From: Candidatus Aegiribacteria sp.
GTDB lineage: Bacteria > Fermentibacterota > Fermentibacteria > Fermentibacterales > JCC-6
Reading direction: 5' to 3'
Assembly: GCA_023138735.1 (NCBI GenBank)
Contig: JAGLOY010000048.1
Location: forward strand, 1 to 64,000
DNA length: 64,000 bases
In this document: positions 18,440 to 28,070 of the stretch, piece after piece
Layout of the letters: each line of letters starts with the position of its first letter
Numbering within the stretch: the first letter of the stretch is position 1
Notes under the pieces: generated by a model
The model's input: the letters and a program-made list of their open reading frames with translations, nothing else
Told to the model about the DNA's origin: nothing
Databases searched by the model: none
Position numbers and translations under genes: made by a program

Positions 18440-19614
18440 ACGGTATTTCCGATAATATTTAACAATTGTCGAACAAACGATGATGCAACTGTATCAAGTT
18501 CATACTTCTTAACATGCAAATAATTTTGCGCCCCAAATTCAAAACATTTCGAGGGATTGGCAATCAATGCAGATATAGCTTCTTTGATAGCAAATATTTC
18601 TCCGGGTTTCACAAGGCAAGATGCAGGATCAATTATGATGCTTGCTATTTCCCCTACTTCAGTGCTAATCACTGCGCAACCAAATGCCATTGCCTCAAGA
18701 ATCACTACTGGAAAGACCTCTACATAGGAGGGAAGAATAAAGATGGAAGCATTCCTGTAGTAATTCCACTTCTCCTCACCGCTGACAATTCCATGAAAAT
18801 GAATATTTTGTCTCCAAGGATGTTCTGCAAGAGCTGTATCCATTTTCAGTCTATCCTCTTCTATAGAGAAATCCCCAAGGATGTTCAGGCTCCAGTTTTT
18901 GTTTTCCATTAAAGCCAATGAGTTTACAAGATCGAAAATACCTTTCTCTTCAGTAAGTCTTCCCACGAAAAGAATAGAAGTAGGATCCCCTTTCTCAAAT
19001 ACCTTAGTTCGATTCGCAACGGCATTGGGTAGGATAGCATCCGCTTTGCGGAATCCTTTTGTTAAGTAGAATTCATCGATCTGCTCAGTCAATTGCGAGA
19101 AAGAATCCACATGACTGATAAGAAACGAACAGAGTTTGTAACCTAGACGACCCATGATCCCGTCAGGAACAGATTGTCTTGTGCCGACTGAGTGAACTGT
19201 TCTGCTGTGCCAGAAACCCATTCTTGAAGCGTGGAGATGAACTGCAAGAGGGAGCTTATACTTTGTTTTGGCGATGATAGCCACAAGCATATCCCTTATG
19301 AAGGAAATATCCCCATTAGTTACTAGTTGAATAGCGGAATATTCCTGACTGCGAAGTTCTGCCATAGTGGAACGTAACAAACTGTTTACATGTTTCAAAG
19401 ATCCCTTTTTCGCAACGGAGGGAATCTCTATTGATCTTATTGGATTCGTCCTGATTGCGGTTACGTCGAATTTTTTTATGAATGGTTTGCTGAAAATTAA
19501 AAGAGAAGACTGATCTGCAACACCTCCATATGGTGGACTCTGAGGTGCAAGTACTAATAACTTGTTCTTATTATTTACTTCGTCCTCCTTTTGGAGATTC
19601 GTGGATAAGTCCAT
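18436..19614 (-). CDS. glycosyltransferase family 4
   Basis: PTSILFVGRLTEEKGIFDLVNSLALM...FILPSYVEVFPVVILEAMAFGCAVISTEVGEI. Confidence 0.88.
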   Translation of the reverse strand: MDLSTNLQKEDEVNNKNKLLVLAPQSPPYGGVADQSSLLIFSKPFIKKFDVTAIRTNPIRSIEIPSVAKKGSLKHVNSLLRSTMAELRSQEYSAIQLVTNGDISFIRDMLVAIIAKTKYKLPLAVHLHASRMGFWHSRTVHSVGTRQSVPDGIMGRLGYKLCSFLISHVDSFSQLTEQIDEFYLTKGFRKADAILPNAVANRTKVFEKGDPTSILFVGRLTEEKGIFDLVNSLALMENKNWSLNILGDFSIEEDRLKMDTALAEHPWRQNIHFHGIVSGEEKWNYYRNASIFILPSYVEVFPVVILEAMAFGCAVISTEVGEIASIIIDPASCLVKPGEIFAIKEAISALIANPSKCFEFGAQNYLHVKKYELDTVASSFVRQLLNIIGNTV

Positions 19615-19796
19615 TATGTAGGTGATGTTTTTGTCAATGTTACATAAAGATAGAGAGAATTTACAATTTTATCCAGTATAATCTCTGATTCGTAAGAACG
19701 GTGAGCAGGTGCAAACTGTTTGATTACATAAGTAACTCTCTTGGTGGAATTGACTGTAATAGTCACATTGAAGCTGTCCCTGCGAATATTCTTCAC
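19614..19796 (-). CDS. small ORF of unknown function between flippase and glycosyltransferase genes
   Basis: 60 aa; overlaps the flippase stop by 4 nt and shares TAATG with the GT4 start, so positioned as if translationally coupled; no recognised family. Confidence 0.3.
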   Translation of the reverse strand: MKNIRRDSFNVTITVNSTKRVTYVIKQFAPAHRSYESEIILDKIVNSLYLYVTLTKTSPT

Positions 19797-21319
19797 TCTT
19801 TGATCTTGGTGGATTTAGAAAATAGTTCACTAATCAGTGTGATGAAGGATCTAAGGCGTCTAATGATGGAACGCTGGAAGGATTTGAACTCTGCTATTTC
19901 GAATACTCCTAACCGGACAAGCAAGAATGGTACAAATGTAAAGGCCAAGAGAAGAAAAATTGCACTATCAACAAAAGGATTTCCGGTTGACAGGAAGCAA
20001 CCCATTGTCCCAAAGAACGCATAAATGGAAAAGGCTTTGAGAATTTTGCCAAAATCAATTTTAACATAAAGATACTTTTTTGAGGCTCTGTTTCTAATGT
20101 AGCTGGTTGTAAGATTGCCAATCAGTAGAGCTAATGCCGCTCCAGGAGGGCCAAACTTATCCACGAGGATAACCATCAATCCAAGAGATATCATGGAGCC
20201 TAAAGCATAAGCAATAGGGTACCAGATAGTTTTCCTCTTCAACATGAGTCCCACGCTAATCAAACCTCGTCCACCATAGGCAATTATTGAGAGTGCAATA
20301 AATGGAACAACCTTCCATGCATCAAAGTATCCCTGTTTGGAAAAGATAAGTAGAAGAGGTTTTGCCATTACTGAAAGAATCATTGCCATGAACCCAGTTA
20401 TACAAAAATAGTATCTGGCAAGTGCGGAATAATGCCTTCCTGGATTCGTTTCTTTTTCAACTGACATTATTGACGCAGGAGCTATCATGTTAAGTGGTGT
20501 AATGATTAACTTTTCCAGGAGAGATGCTATTCTATAACCGAGTGCAAATATACCCACACCAGCACTTCCTGTGAATATTCTCAGGATCATCCTTGTGGAA
20601 GCAGTAACGGCGAACGCCGTAAAGTTTTCGGGAATATGAGGATATCCAAAGGCGTACATCTTTTTTATTTCCATAAATGAAATTCTAAAGGCAAGTTCCC
20701 GCCTTATGTAAAACAGGGACAGACAAGTACCGATTACAGCACCGGTAAGATTTCCCAACACAATACCCTTTATTCCCATATTTCTAATAACAACAAGATA
20801 AATAATGGTAAGAAGAGAAGTAAGCATTGTGATGAAAGAAAGAATAGCGTATTGTTTTGACCACTTTTTAACCCTGAATACTGTCAAGCAAATTGTATTG
20901 ACCGCTCTTGCCCCTGCTGAAATGAGAACGATTACTGCTAATGTTGAATACGCCTTGTCACCTGTGAGCAGGAGAGAAAGGTGTTCTGAAAAGAAGGAGC
21001 ATACTACAATAAAAAAGAATGCAAGACCCGTTGTGAAAACGAGTGCGGTGGTAATTACAGTACTGTGTCCCTTGTGATCATCATAATCGTAGTATGACCT
21101 AAAAAGAGCTGGAGCAAGTGTTGAACTGGTGAGGAGCGAGATAAGATTTGATGAGATCATCAGCATACTTAGTATGCCGTATTGAGCCGGCGGTATCAAA
21201 CTCAGGTATACAGGAAGAAGAATCAGACCTATACCCTGCCTCAGCATGTTACTCATACCAAAAATGGTAGCATGTTTGGTAAGATCCTTCATGAATCCGG
21301 ATACAGATGTATTACTCAA
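19793..21319 (-). CDS. polysaccharide flippase (Wzx/MATE-like)
   Basis: 508 aa polytopic protein; LTKHATIFGMSNMLRQGIGLILLPVYLSLIPPAQYGILSMLMI typical of O-antigen flippases. Confidence 0.88.
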   Translation of the reverse strand: MSNTSVSGFMKDLTKHATIFGMSNMLRQGIGLILLPVYLSLIPPAQYGILSMLMISSNLISLLTSSTLAPALFRSYYDYDDHKGHSTVITTALVFTTGLAFFFIVVCSFFSEHLSLLLTGDKAYSTLAVIVLISAGARAVNTICLTVFRVKKWSKQYAILSFITMLTSLLTIIYLVVIRNMGIKGIVLGNLTGAVIGTCLSLFYIRRELAFRISFMEIKKMYAFGYPHIPENFTAFAVTASTRMILRIFTGSAGVGIFALGYRIASLLEKLIITPLNMIAPASIMSVEKETNPGRHYSALARYYFCITGFMAMILSVMAKPLLLIFSKQGYFDAWKVVPFIALSIIAYGGRGLISVGLMLKRKTIWYPIAYALGSMISLGLMVILVDKFGPPGAALALLIGNLTTSYIRNRASKKYLYVKIDFGKILKAFSIYAFFGTMGCFLSTGNPFVDSAIFLLLAFTFVPFLLVRLGVFEIAEFKSFQRSIIRRLRSFITLISELFSKSTKIKE

Positions 21320-23210
21320 GGATATTGTCCTTGTTTACACGGATCTTTTGCATGGATAGCTTATGGGTGTGTTCAATTGTTGCTGGAAACTCTATTGTTC
21401 CAGAATATGTAATCCTATTTGTTTTGACCATAGACCCATATGAGTCTGAATACCAGCGCTTTGAGATAGAAAGACACATGCCAGTAGGGTTCTCCAATAA
21501 CAGTGAGAAATCTTTCCCATGGATGATCACATGTCCATCCTGAGTTTGTGTCACCTTCAGGTTTGGATGTAACAAGTAACCAAAGGAAACTTCATGACTA
21601 GACGAACCCTCAAAGGAATCAATCACATGTACATACTCAGGTTCAATGATGATGGTCCTCTTAATAGCCCCGAGGTCATTTATTCTCGTATATCCTGTAT
21701 GCTTCATTAATATTGAGAAGGAACCTTCTCCTGGATCATGGACTTCTATTGAACAGTCTATTTCCTTAACCTCAGAGAAACTCCGCAACTGATCAAATAT
21801 TGCTTGTTCTTCTCCGTCAATCAATATTGTATTATGAGAGGCAGTAGCTCTGAAATAATTCCTCAGAGATAGTGTTGAATTGTACATCCCGGTACCGGGA
21901 TCAACAAAAACAGATTCACCTTCAACTGACATGACCCAGCTGAGTTTGTCCATATGATTGTGACCAGAAACTCCGGAAGATGGTTCTGAATTACATGCAC
22001 AAACGCCAATTCGACCACATGAGCAAAATGCATATCCTGCATTATAGTAAACACTTATCCAATCAGCTGAGTTGCTTTCGGGGATTGTAATACCCACAAT
22101 CTTCGACAGAGTTAAAATGTACCTGTGATCAAGTGGATCCCAATTATAGTAATCTCCGAAAAACATAATCCTTCCATCACAAGAATCTCCGAATTGAACT
22201 GATTTACCAAAGCACTTGATATAATCAGAAATGAACCCTATAGCTTTCGGGAGAAGCTCGGCAAGGCGCACTCTAATCTCGCGGATATGATGGTTTGAGT
22301 TGTTAAAACTTACAAGAGCTAAGTCGAGTAGAAGCAAAGCCTCGATAGTCAGTCTGTGGTAGGAGATAGAGCATTCAATACTGATTCCATCATTACCAAA
22401 TTGATGATCTATTTGTTCTAACATTGCAGAGAGGGCAATATTCCTAGTTTTTTCAATACCTGGTCCTTTAAGTATCATAGAGCAGATCAAAAAGCAGATA
22501 AGTTCAATGATGTAATGATTGTGTTTTTTCTTGGGTGCTTTTCTAATTCTTTCCCACCCTACGAAATTGATACACAAAATATACAAATGCTGCAGAGACT
22601 GCTGTCCTGATGGAGAAAGAAAAGGCAAAATGGAAAAGAGAGAAAGGGCACGGAGCGCGGATTCCATATGTATTCGCCAATGTATTCCGTAACCGAAAGG
22701 ATTCTCTCTTACCCAGTTGTCAGTTACAGAAACAATATAGTCTTCAATCGATTTGACGGAATCTCCAAAATTAATGTAACTCATTAAAGGAGGAAAGAAT
22801 TGCAGCCTTGAAAGTTCACAGGGAAAAAGACAATCTCCAGTCACATCCCCTGTGATTTCTATCCTATCTGACAAGCTAAGCGGAAATCGATAGTTACTAA
22901 TACAATCAATGTGCCAGTCGGGAAAATTACCACGAGTAGTCTTCACGGTATTAGAAAAAATCCTTATCTCTCCATCCATGATTCTCTTATAATCAATCTC
23001 ATCAAGCGAGTTCATATCTGAGAAGATCTTCTTCAGCCAGCTATTATCCCGACTAAACTGATTCATCACTTGGACATCAAAAGCAGTCCTAATGCTGGAG
23101 TAAAACGCTTTCATTAACCCTGATCTGTACAGGATTAATCTTGAAAACAATTTCAATTTGTGAATTATTCTGGCAAAAAAAGTCGCTTTATTAATTGTAT
23201 TACGTTGCAA
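21312..23210 (-). CDS. heparinase II/III family protein
   Basis: 632 aa; SGHNHMDKLSWVMSVEGESVFVDPGTGMYNSTLSLRNYFRATASHNTILIDGEEQ typical of Hepar_II_III. Confidence 0.9.
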   Translation of the reverse strand: MQRNTINKATFFARIIHKLKLFSRLILYRSGLMKAFYSSIRTAFDVQVMNQFSRDNSWLKKIFSDMNSLDEIDYKRIMDGEIRIFSNTVKTTRGNFPDWHIDCISNYRFPLSLSDRIEITGDVTGDCLFPCELSRLQFFPPLMSYINFGDSVKSIEDYIVSVTDNWVRENPFGYGIHWRIHMESALRALSLFSILPFLSPSGQQSLQHLYILCINFVGWERIRKAPKKKHNHYIIELICFLICSMILKGPGIEKTRNIALSAMLEQIDHQFGNDGISIECSISYHRLTIEALLLLDLALVSFNNSNHHIREIRVRLAELLPKAIGFISDYIKCFGKSVQFGDSCDGRIMFFGDYYNWDPLDHRYILTLSKIVGITIPESNSADWISVYYNAGYAFCSCGRIGVCACNSEPSSGVSGHNHMDKLSWVMSVEGESVFVDPGTGMYNSTLSLRNYFRATASHNTILIDGEEQAIFDQLRSFSEVKEIDCSIEVHDPGEGSFSILMKHTGYTRINDLGAIKRTIIIEPEYVHVIDSFEGSSSHEVSFGYLLHPNLKVTQTQDGHVIIHGKDFSLLLENPTGMCLSISKRWYSDSYGSMVKTNRITYSGTIEFPATIEHTHKLSMQKIRVNKDNILE

Positions 23211-24477
23211 GGTTATTCCTCAACGAAATATTTCGCGAAGTGTTCTCGTGGTTAATCAGTAATCCTGCAGTTGCACCCAGAAGAAAGAAAAAGTGTCTAG
23301 TAAAAAGTGCATTGTGAAAAAAGTTGAGTGAAACCATACTTCCTACGATAATAGCTAAAGCATATCTAGAGCTTTGTATGATAGGACCATCACCTCTTTT
23401 TGGTATAGTTCGACAGCATGTATAAATAAACATGCTGAAGATCACCAAACCAAGAAACCCATACTCTACAATCAGCCTGACCGCTTCATTATGGGGTGCT
23501 ATATTATATCCAATAATCCCTTTTTTCTCTCCGATGATTCCCATCCAGCTATCGTGACCATGCCCAAAGATTGGCGCCTCGAAAAATGCTTCGATTCCGA
23601 CCATGAGATGTTCATACCTGAACTCAACATTTGCAGCTTCCTCAAGATGCCCAGAAGTTATAGCACTATGGGCTCTTATATACCTATCCTTTATCTCTTC
23701 ACTTACTATACTGTTGGCTATATATAGACCCAATATTGTTATCACGGAAAGAGCGAAAATGTATCTAATATTTTTCCTGAGCCATATAATAAGGACTAAG
23801 CCAAACACTAACGTTGGTGTTCTGGCTCCGGTTGCAATAACAATGACGAAGAGAGTTATAATTATGCTTACAATAATCAGCTGCAAGAAACGCTTCTTAG
23901 CAGATTTCTGATCAAACCAGAGAAGAAGCAAAGGGAGCAAGTAAACTCCTGCTTGAGCTGAGCGCTGATGATAAACACCTCCCCAATCGAAGCCTAGTCT
24001 AAGAAAATATGGGCGTAAAGTGTCGACACCCATGAACACTCCGGGTAACTGTGAGATAGCAACTAGGATTAGCAGTATGATCACTTGCTTAGAATTAATT
24101 CTGTAAAAAATACTCACCGTAAGAATGAAAAATATGTAATTGCCAACAGATTGGTATATGAACAGAGGAGTATCATCTGAGTAGAACCATGAAATGAGAA
24201 TACGAACAAACCATAATGTGGACCAAAATAGTAGTCCCCTTTTCCACATTACATTAATCGTGGTAGGAAGTATTTTGTATGAGCCCATAAAAAGCAGTAC
24301 AAAAATTGGGAGTCTGATTGATAAGCTGTATGCACCTGTGCTTCCCAATGGCAAGCGAGCTAGGGAAAGGAATAGAAGAATACAGAAGAGAATGAACCTA
24401 AGCTTCGAGTAGGTTGAGATAAATAAAACACAGAAGAACCCAATTATGAATATAAAGCTTACGAATATCAGATTCAT
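23200..24477 (-). CDS. O-antigen polymerase/ligase (Wzy/WaaL-like) membrane protein
   Basis: 425 aa polytopic; GVYHQRSAQAGVYLLPLLLLWFDQ...GHGHDSWMGIIGE...APHNEAVRLIVEYGFLGLVIF. Confidence 0.82.
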   Translation of the reverse strand: MNLIFVSFIFIIGFFCVLFISTYSKLRFILFCILLFLSLARLPLGSTGAYSLSIRLPIFVLLFMGSYKILPTTINVMWKRGLLFWSTLWFVRILISWFYSDDTPLFIYQSVGNYIFFILTVSIFYRINSKQVIILLILVAISQLPGVFMGVDTLRPYFLRLGFDWGGVYHQRSAQAGVYLLPLLLLWFDQKSAKKRFLQLIIVSIIITLFVIVIATGARTPTLVFGLVLIIWLRKNIRYIFALSVITILGLYIANSIVSEEIKDRYIRAHSAITSGHLEEAANVEFRYEHLMVGIEAFFEAPIFGHGHDSWMGIIGEKKGIIGYNIAPHNEAVRLIVEYGFLGLVIFSMFIYTCCRTIPKRGDGPIIQSSRYALAIIVGSMVSLNFFHNALFTRHFFFLLGATAGLLINHENTSRNISLRNNLAT

Positions 24478-24705
24478 TGTTTTCTACGTAAATGTAACAA
24501 AGACTGGCATTCTTTTCTGTATCCCACTTTTCTCAACTTAATTCTTTCTTGAAGCACAAGTACGTACACTTTCAGGATACGAACTACTGACGGTATCTCT
24601 TGAGATTTACCGAGAGCATTGGATAACATAGACGCTTATAACCTGCCCCCCTATATTAACAATTGATTACCCTATTCAAGGTCGTTCTCGTTTAAAGGTG
24701 GTAGT

Positions 24706-25749
24706 ATGCGAGTTTATCTTTTCAGAGGCAATATCTACTTCGATGCATGGAGAAGATCGCTTTCAGAGAATTCAGTGCTGTTTAGTATCTACAACTGCCT
24801 TCCTGACAACGATGAAGTATATAGAGAAGCAAGTGGTGCTGTATTCTGTAAAAGTGGTGGATTTCAGTACAGAAGAACAACCTGCCAGATAATAAAAACG
24901 CTTGAGAATTCAGGAGTACCGGTTTATCCTTCGTCAAGGGCATTAGCACTTTATGACGACAAAGTTACTCAGGCGTACGAGCTGCAGCGTCTCGGTATCC
25001 CATCACCAATAACTAGAGTATTCTGGAATGAATCAGCAGCTCATTTATGGTTGCAAAAGGCTGTGTTTCCCATTGTATCCAAAACTTCATCTGGAGCTGG
25101 TTCAGCAGGGGTGACACTTATACGGAATAAAAAAACCGGGCATAATATTATTAAGAAAGTCTTTCGCAGGGGGATCAGAACTGATCGATTCCCGCCGGAG
25201 ATCACTAACAAATTCTCAAGGTATTTACTTAGGTGGATCCTGTCAGACACTCGCATATCCTATTATGGATGGGCACAAAGAATCTCTGCTGCACATTCAA
25301 CTTTAAGAAGTTACTCTTTCAGGGAGAAAGAGTGTATACTCTTCCAGGAGTTCATCCCGAATAACAGTTTTGACTACAGAATAACCGTTATTGGTAATAG
25401 GGCATTTGGGATGAGAAGGTTTAACAGGCAGGGCGATTTCAGGGCTTCTGGCTCCAGTCAGCACGATTACGACCCGACTAATATCCCTGAGGATGTCGTT
25501 CAATTAGCATTTTCTACTGCAAGTATACTTAAAATGAAGCAATCGATGGCCACCGATATCCTTATGAGCGAAGACAAAAAACCATGCATTGTTGAAGTAT
25601 CATATGATTTCGCAAATGCTCATAATGAGTATCCTGGTTTCTGGGATGAGAACCTTAAGTGGATACCCAAACCCTGCACTCGATTCAAGGCTCTTTCCAG
25701 TGATTTTTGTACCAGTGTTATCTCAGGTTTGACTGTTAACATTCGGTGA
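24706..25749 (+). CDS. ATP-grasp domain protein (RimK-like)
   Basis: KVTQAYELQRLGIPSPITRVFWNE...FPIVSKTSSGAGSAGVTLI...ECILFQEFIPNNSFDYRITVIGNRAFGMRRFNRQGDFRASGS...ATDILMSEDKKPCIVEVSYDF. Confidence 0.8.
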   Translation: MRVYLFRGNIYFDAWRRSLSENSVLFSIYNCLPDNDEVYREASGAVFCKSGGFQYRRTTCQIIKTLENSGVPVYPSSRALALYDDKVTQAYELQRLGIPSPITRVFWNESAAHLWLQKAVFPIVSKTSSGAGSAGVTLIRNKKTGHNIIKKVFRRGIRTDRFPPEITNKFSRYLLRWILSDTRISYYGWAQRISAAHSTLRSYSFREKECILFQEFIPNNSFDYRITVIGNRAFGMRRFNRQGDFRASGSSQHDYDPTNIPEDVVQLAFSTASILKMKQSMATDILMSEDKKPCIVEVSYDFANAHNEYPGFWDENLKWIPKPCTRFKALSSDFCTSVISGLTVNIR

Positions 25750-26957
25750 ATATGAATATACTAGTTTTCAGCTACTTCTATCCTCCTTCTTCTTCCGTAG
25801 GCGCAAAGAGGTTTGCACACCTCATAGAAAACTGGCTGATTGTTGGACACTCTGTGGAATTGGTTTCTGCAGTTACCACCGAATATTCCTCCTTGGATGA
25901 GACTCTACAGATCCCAGGAAAGGTGCATTATGCTCGCGCCTTTCCTCTACCAAAATCCATTGCATACAAAGGAATTGCCCGCCTGTTACATACGTTATGG
26001 TCAAAGTACTTTGTTTTCATAGATCGCCATGAAGGGTGGATAAAGAACGCTGTCGAAACTGGTATTGGGGTTGTTCCCTATCAAGAACCGGATGTAATTA
26101 TTTCCACAGGCCCTCCCTTTTCTTCTTTCATTGCTGCAGAAAGGGTTGCTGCTAAATTTGGAATTCCTCTGATTCTTGACTATCGTGATCCATGGAGCAC
26201 ACTGATTACAAGTAGATTCCCTCCTCCAATGGGTTCGTATCCTGGAAGACGAATGGAGCAAAAGCTTATCTCGAAAGCATCTGGTATTATCACCTGTACT
26301 GAACATCTCAGAGACCAGATCGTTGAGAGATTTCCTGAAGCCGCTGAATACTCGCATGTTATTACAAATGGGTATTCTCGTATTATTGCAAAACAGCACA
26401 AAGCCAGTGACGAATTCATAATACTTTATGCGGGTTCCTTTTATGGGTCAAGACGTCTTTCCCCTCTCCTGAAAGGATTAAAGAAACTAATTGCTGTGAA
26501 TCCGAATTTGAATCTGAAGATACGGGTCCTGAGTGAATCTGTTCATGATGATGATCTGGATCTTTTCAGAAAAGCTGGTTTGGAAAACTCCATAGACGTT
26601 ACTGGAAATGTCCCCTATGCTTCTGCACTCGAGGAAATGGCTAAGGCGGATATCTTATATCTTCCATCTGGAATAGATGTAAAATACGCTTTACCCTATA
26701 AATTGTTTGATTATCTTGCAACTGGCAGACCTATTCTTGCAGTATGTTCTCATGACTCTGCTTTGGCTAAATTTCTAACATCCAACGATTGCGGTTACTC
26801 TTGTGAAATACAAAATGAGGATGGTATAGCAGAATTACTGACACATATAGTTGCCGGAAAAGCATTAAACTCTACACTAGATATTGATCAATACAGATGG
26901 TCAAAGCTTGCGGAACGGTATATAGAAATAATCTCAAAAGCGATACGAAATGTGTAA
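25746..26957 (+). CDS. glycosyltransferase family 4
   Basis: FSYFYPPSSSVGAKRFAHLIENWLIVGHSVELVS...ILYAGSFYGSRRLSPLLKGLKKL...LPYKLFDYLATGRPILAVC. Confidence 0.85.
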   Translation: MNMNILVFSYFYPPSSSVGAKRFAHLIENWLIVGHSVELVSAVTTEYSSLDETLQIPGKVHYARAFPLPKSIAYKGIARLLHTLWSKYFVFIDRHEGWIKNAVETGIGVVPYQEPDVIISTGPPFSSFIAAERVAAKFGIPLILDYRDPWSTLITSRFPPPMGSYPGRRMEQKLISKASGIITCTEHLRDQIVERFPEAAEYSHVITNGYSRIIAKQHKASDEFIILYAGSFYGSRRLSPLLKGLKKLIAVNPNLNLKIRVLSESVHDDDLDLFRKAGLENSIDVTGNVPYASALEEMAKADILYLPSGIDVKYALPYKLFDYLATGRPILAVCSHDSALAKFLTSNDCGYSCEIQNEDGIAELLTHIVAGKALNSTLDIDQYRWSKLAERYIEIISKAIRNV

Positions 26958-26966
26958 AAAAATACA

Positions 26967-28070
26967 ATGAAGATAGCATATGTAACCGGTGCAATTCGAG
27001 TGGGGGGGAGTGAAGCACAACTACTGAATCTTATACAAAATCTTCCAGAATACATTGAACCAATTCTAATTACACTGAAGGAAGGTTATCCATCGCTCGA
27101 AAGTGCAGGTTTGGAGATCAAGCACATTGTGACAGGTGGATATTCCAGAATACACGGTGCTTCGATATACAAACAATATCTATCTCTTAGGCGAGTACTA
27201 AAGGAACTACAACCTGATATTGTTCAATCACACTTGCCTGGAACGAACATTCTTGCATGCTTTGCAGGTGATAGTCTTGATTTACCTCACATCCTAATGG
27301 AAGAGGGGATGGGAGCTACGAGACCCCTGTGGGAAAAGATCTTAAGAAAAACTGCTTATAGATTTCCCTGCAGATTCGTGTGTAACTCGGAATCTATACT
27401 AAGTCGAATGGTACATCGGGAGAAAATTGATCCACAAAAAATTACCCTGATTAGGAATGCACTTACAATTTCGGAAATTATGCCTGTTAAGAAAGCAAGG
27501 GCGATATTGGGAATAGAAGAAAATTGTTTTGTGGTATTTACCGCAGCTAGTTTAAAACCCGTTAAGGGTATTGACATACTCATCCGTGGTTTTTACGAGT
27601 TCTCCAGAAAATACTCAGGCAATATTCTACTCATGATTGCTGGTGATGGCTCCTCAAGAAGTAAGTATGAATTTCTTGCCGATGATCTTGGTATGAAGGA
27701 CAGCATTAGATTTTTGGGTGTGAGGGGTGATATTCAGATTTTATTGGGAGCAGCAGATGCCTATGTATCTTCATCATTGTCAGAAGGATTATCTAATTCT
27801 ATAATTGAAGCCATGTTTTCTGCAACTCCAGTGATAGCAACAGATGTAGGTGGAACATCCGTACTGATGAGGGAGGAAGACTTAGGATCTCTAATACAAC
27901 CAAGTTCTCCTAAAGCCATCTCCGACGCCCTAATGACCCTTGTGGCTCAAGGATCAGATAAAGAGATACTGCAAAGAGCAAGGGAATATGTTGTTAAACA
28001 TTTCAATACTGAAAGAGTTGTAAAACAATTCCTGGGTTTATACGAGGACGTGCTTAGTGATTTCGAATAA
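26967..28070 (+). CDS. glycosyltransferase family 4
   Basis: VGGSEAQLLNLIQNL...VFTAASLKPVKGIDILIRGFYEF...YVSSSLSEGLSNSIIEAMFSATPVIATDVGGT. Confidence 0.88.
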   Translation: MKIAYVTGAIRVGGSEAQLLNLIQNLPEYIEPILITLKEGYPSLESAGLEIKHIVTGGYSRIHGASIYKQYLSLRRVLKELQPDIVQSHLPGTNILACFAGDSLDLPHILMEEGMGATRPLWEKILRKTAYRFPCRFVCNSESILSRMVHREKIDPQKITLIRNALTISEIMPVKKARAILGIEENCFVVFTAASLKPVKGIDILIRGFYEFSRKYSGNILLMIAGDGSSRSKYEFLADDLGMKDSIRFLGVRGDIQILLGAADAYVSSSLSEGLSNSIIEAMFSATPVIATDVGGTSVLMREEDLGSLIQPSSPKAISDALMTLVAQGSDKEILQRAREYVVKHFNTERVVKQFLGLYEDVLSDFE

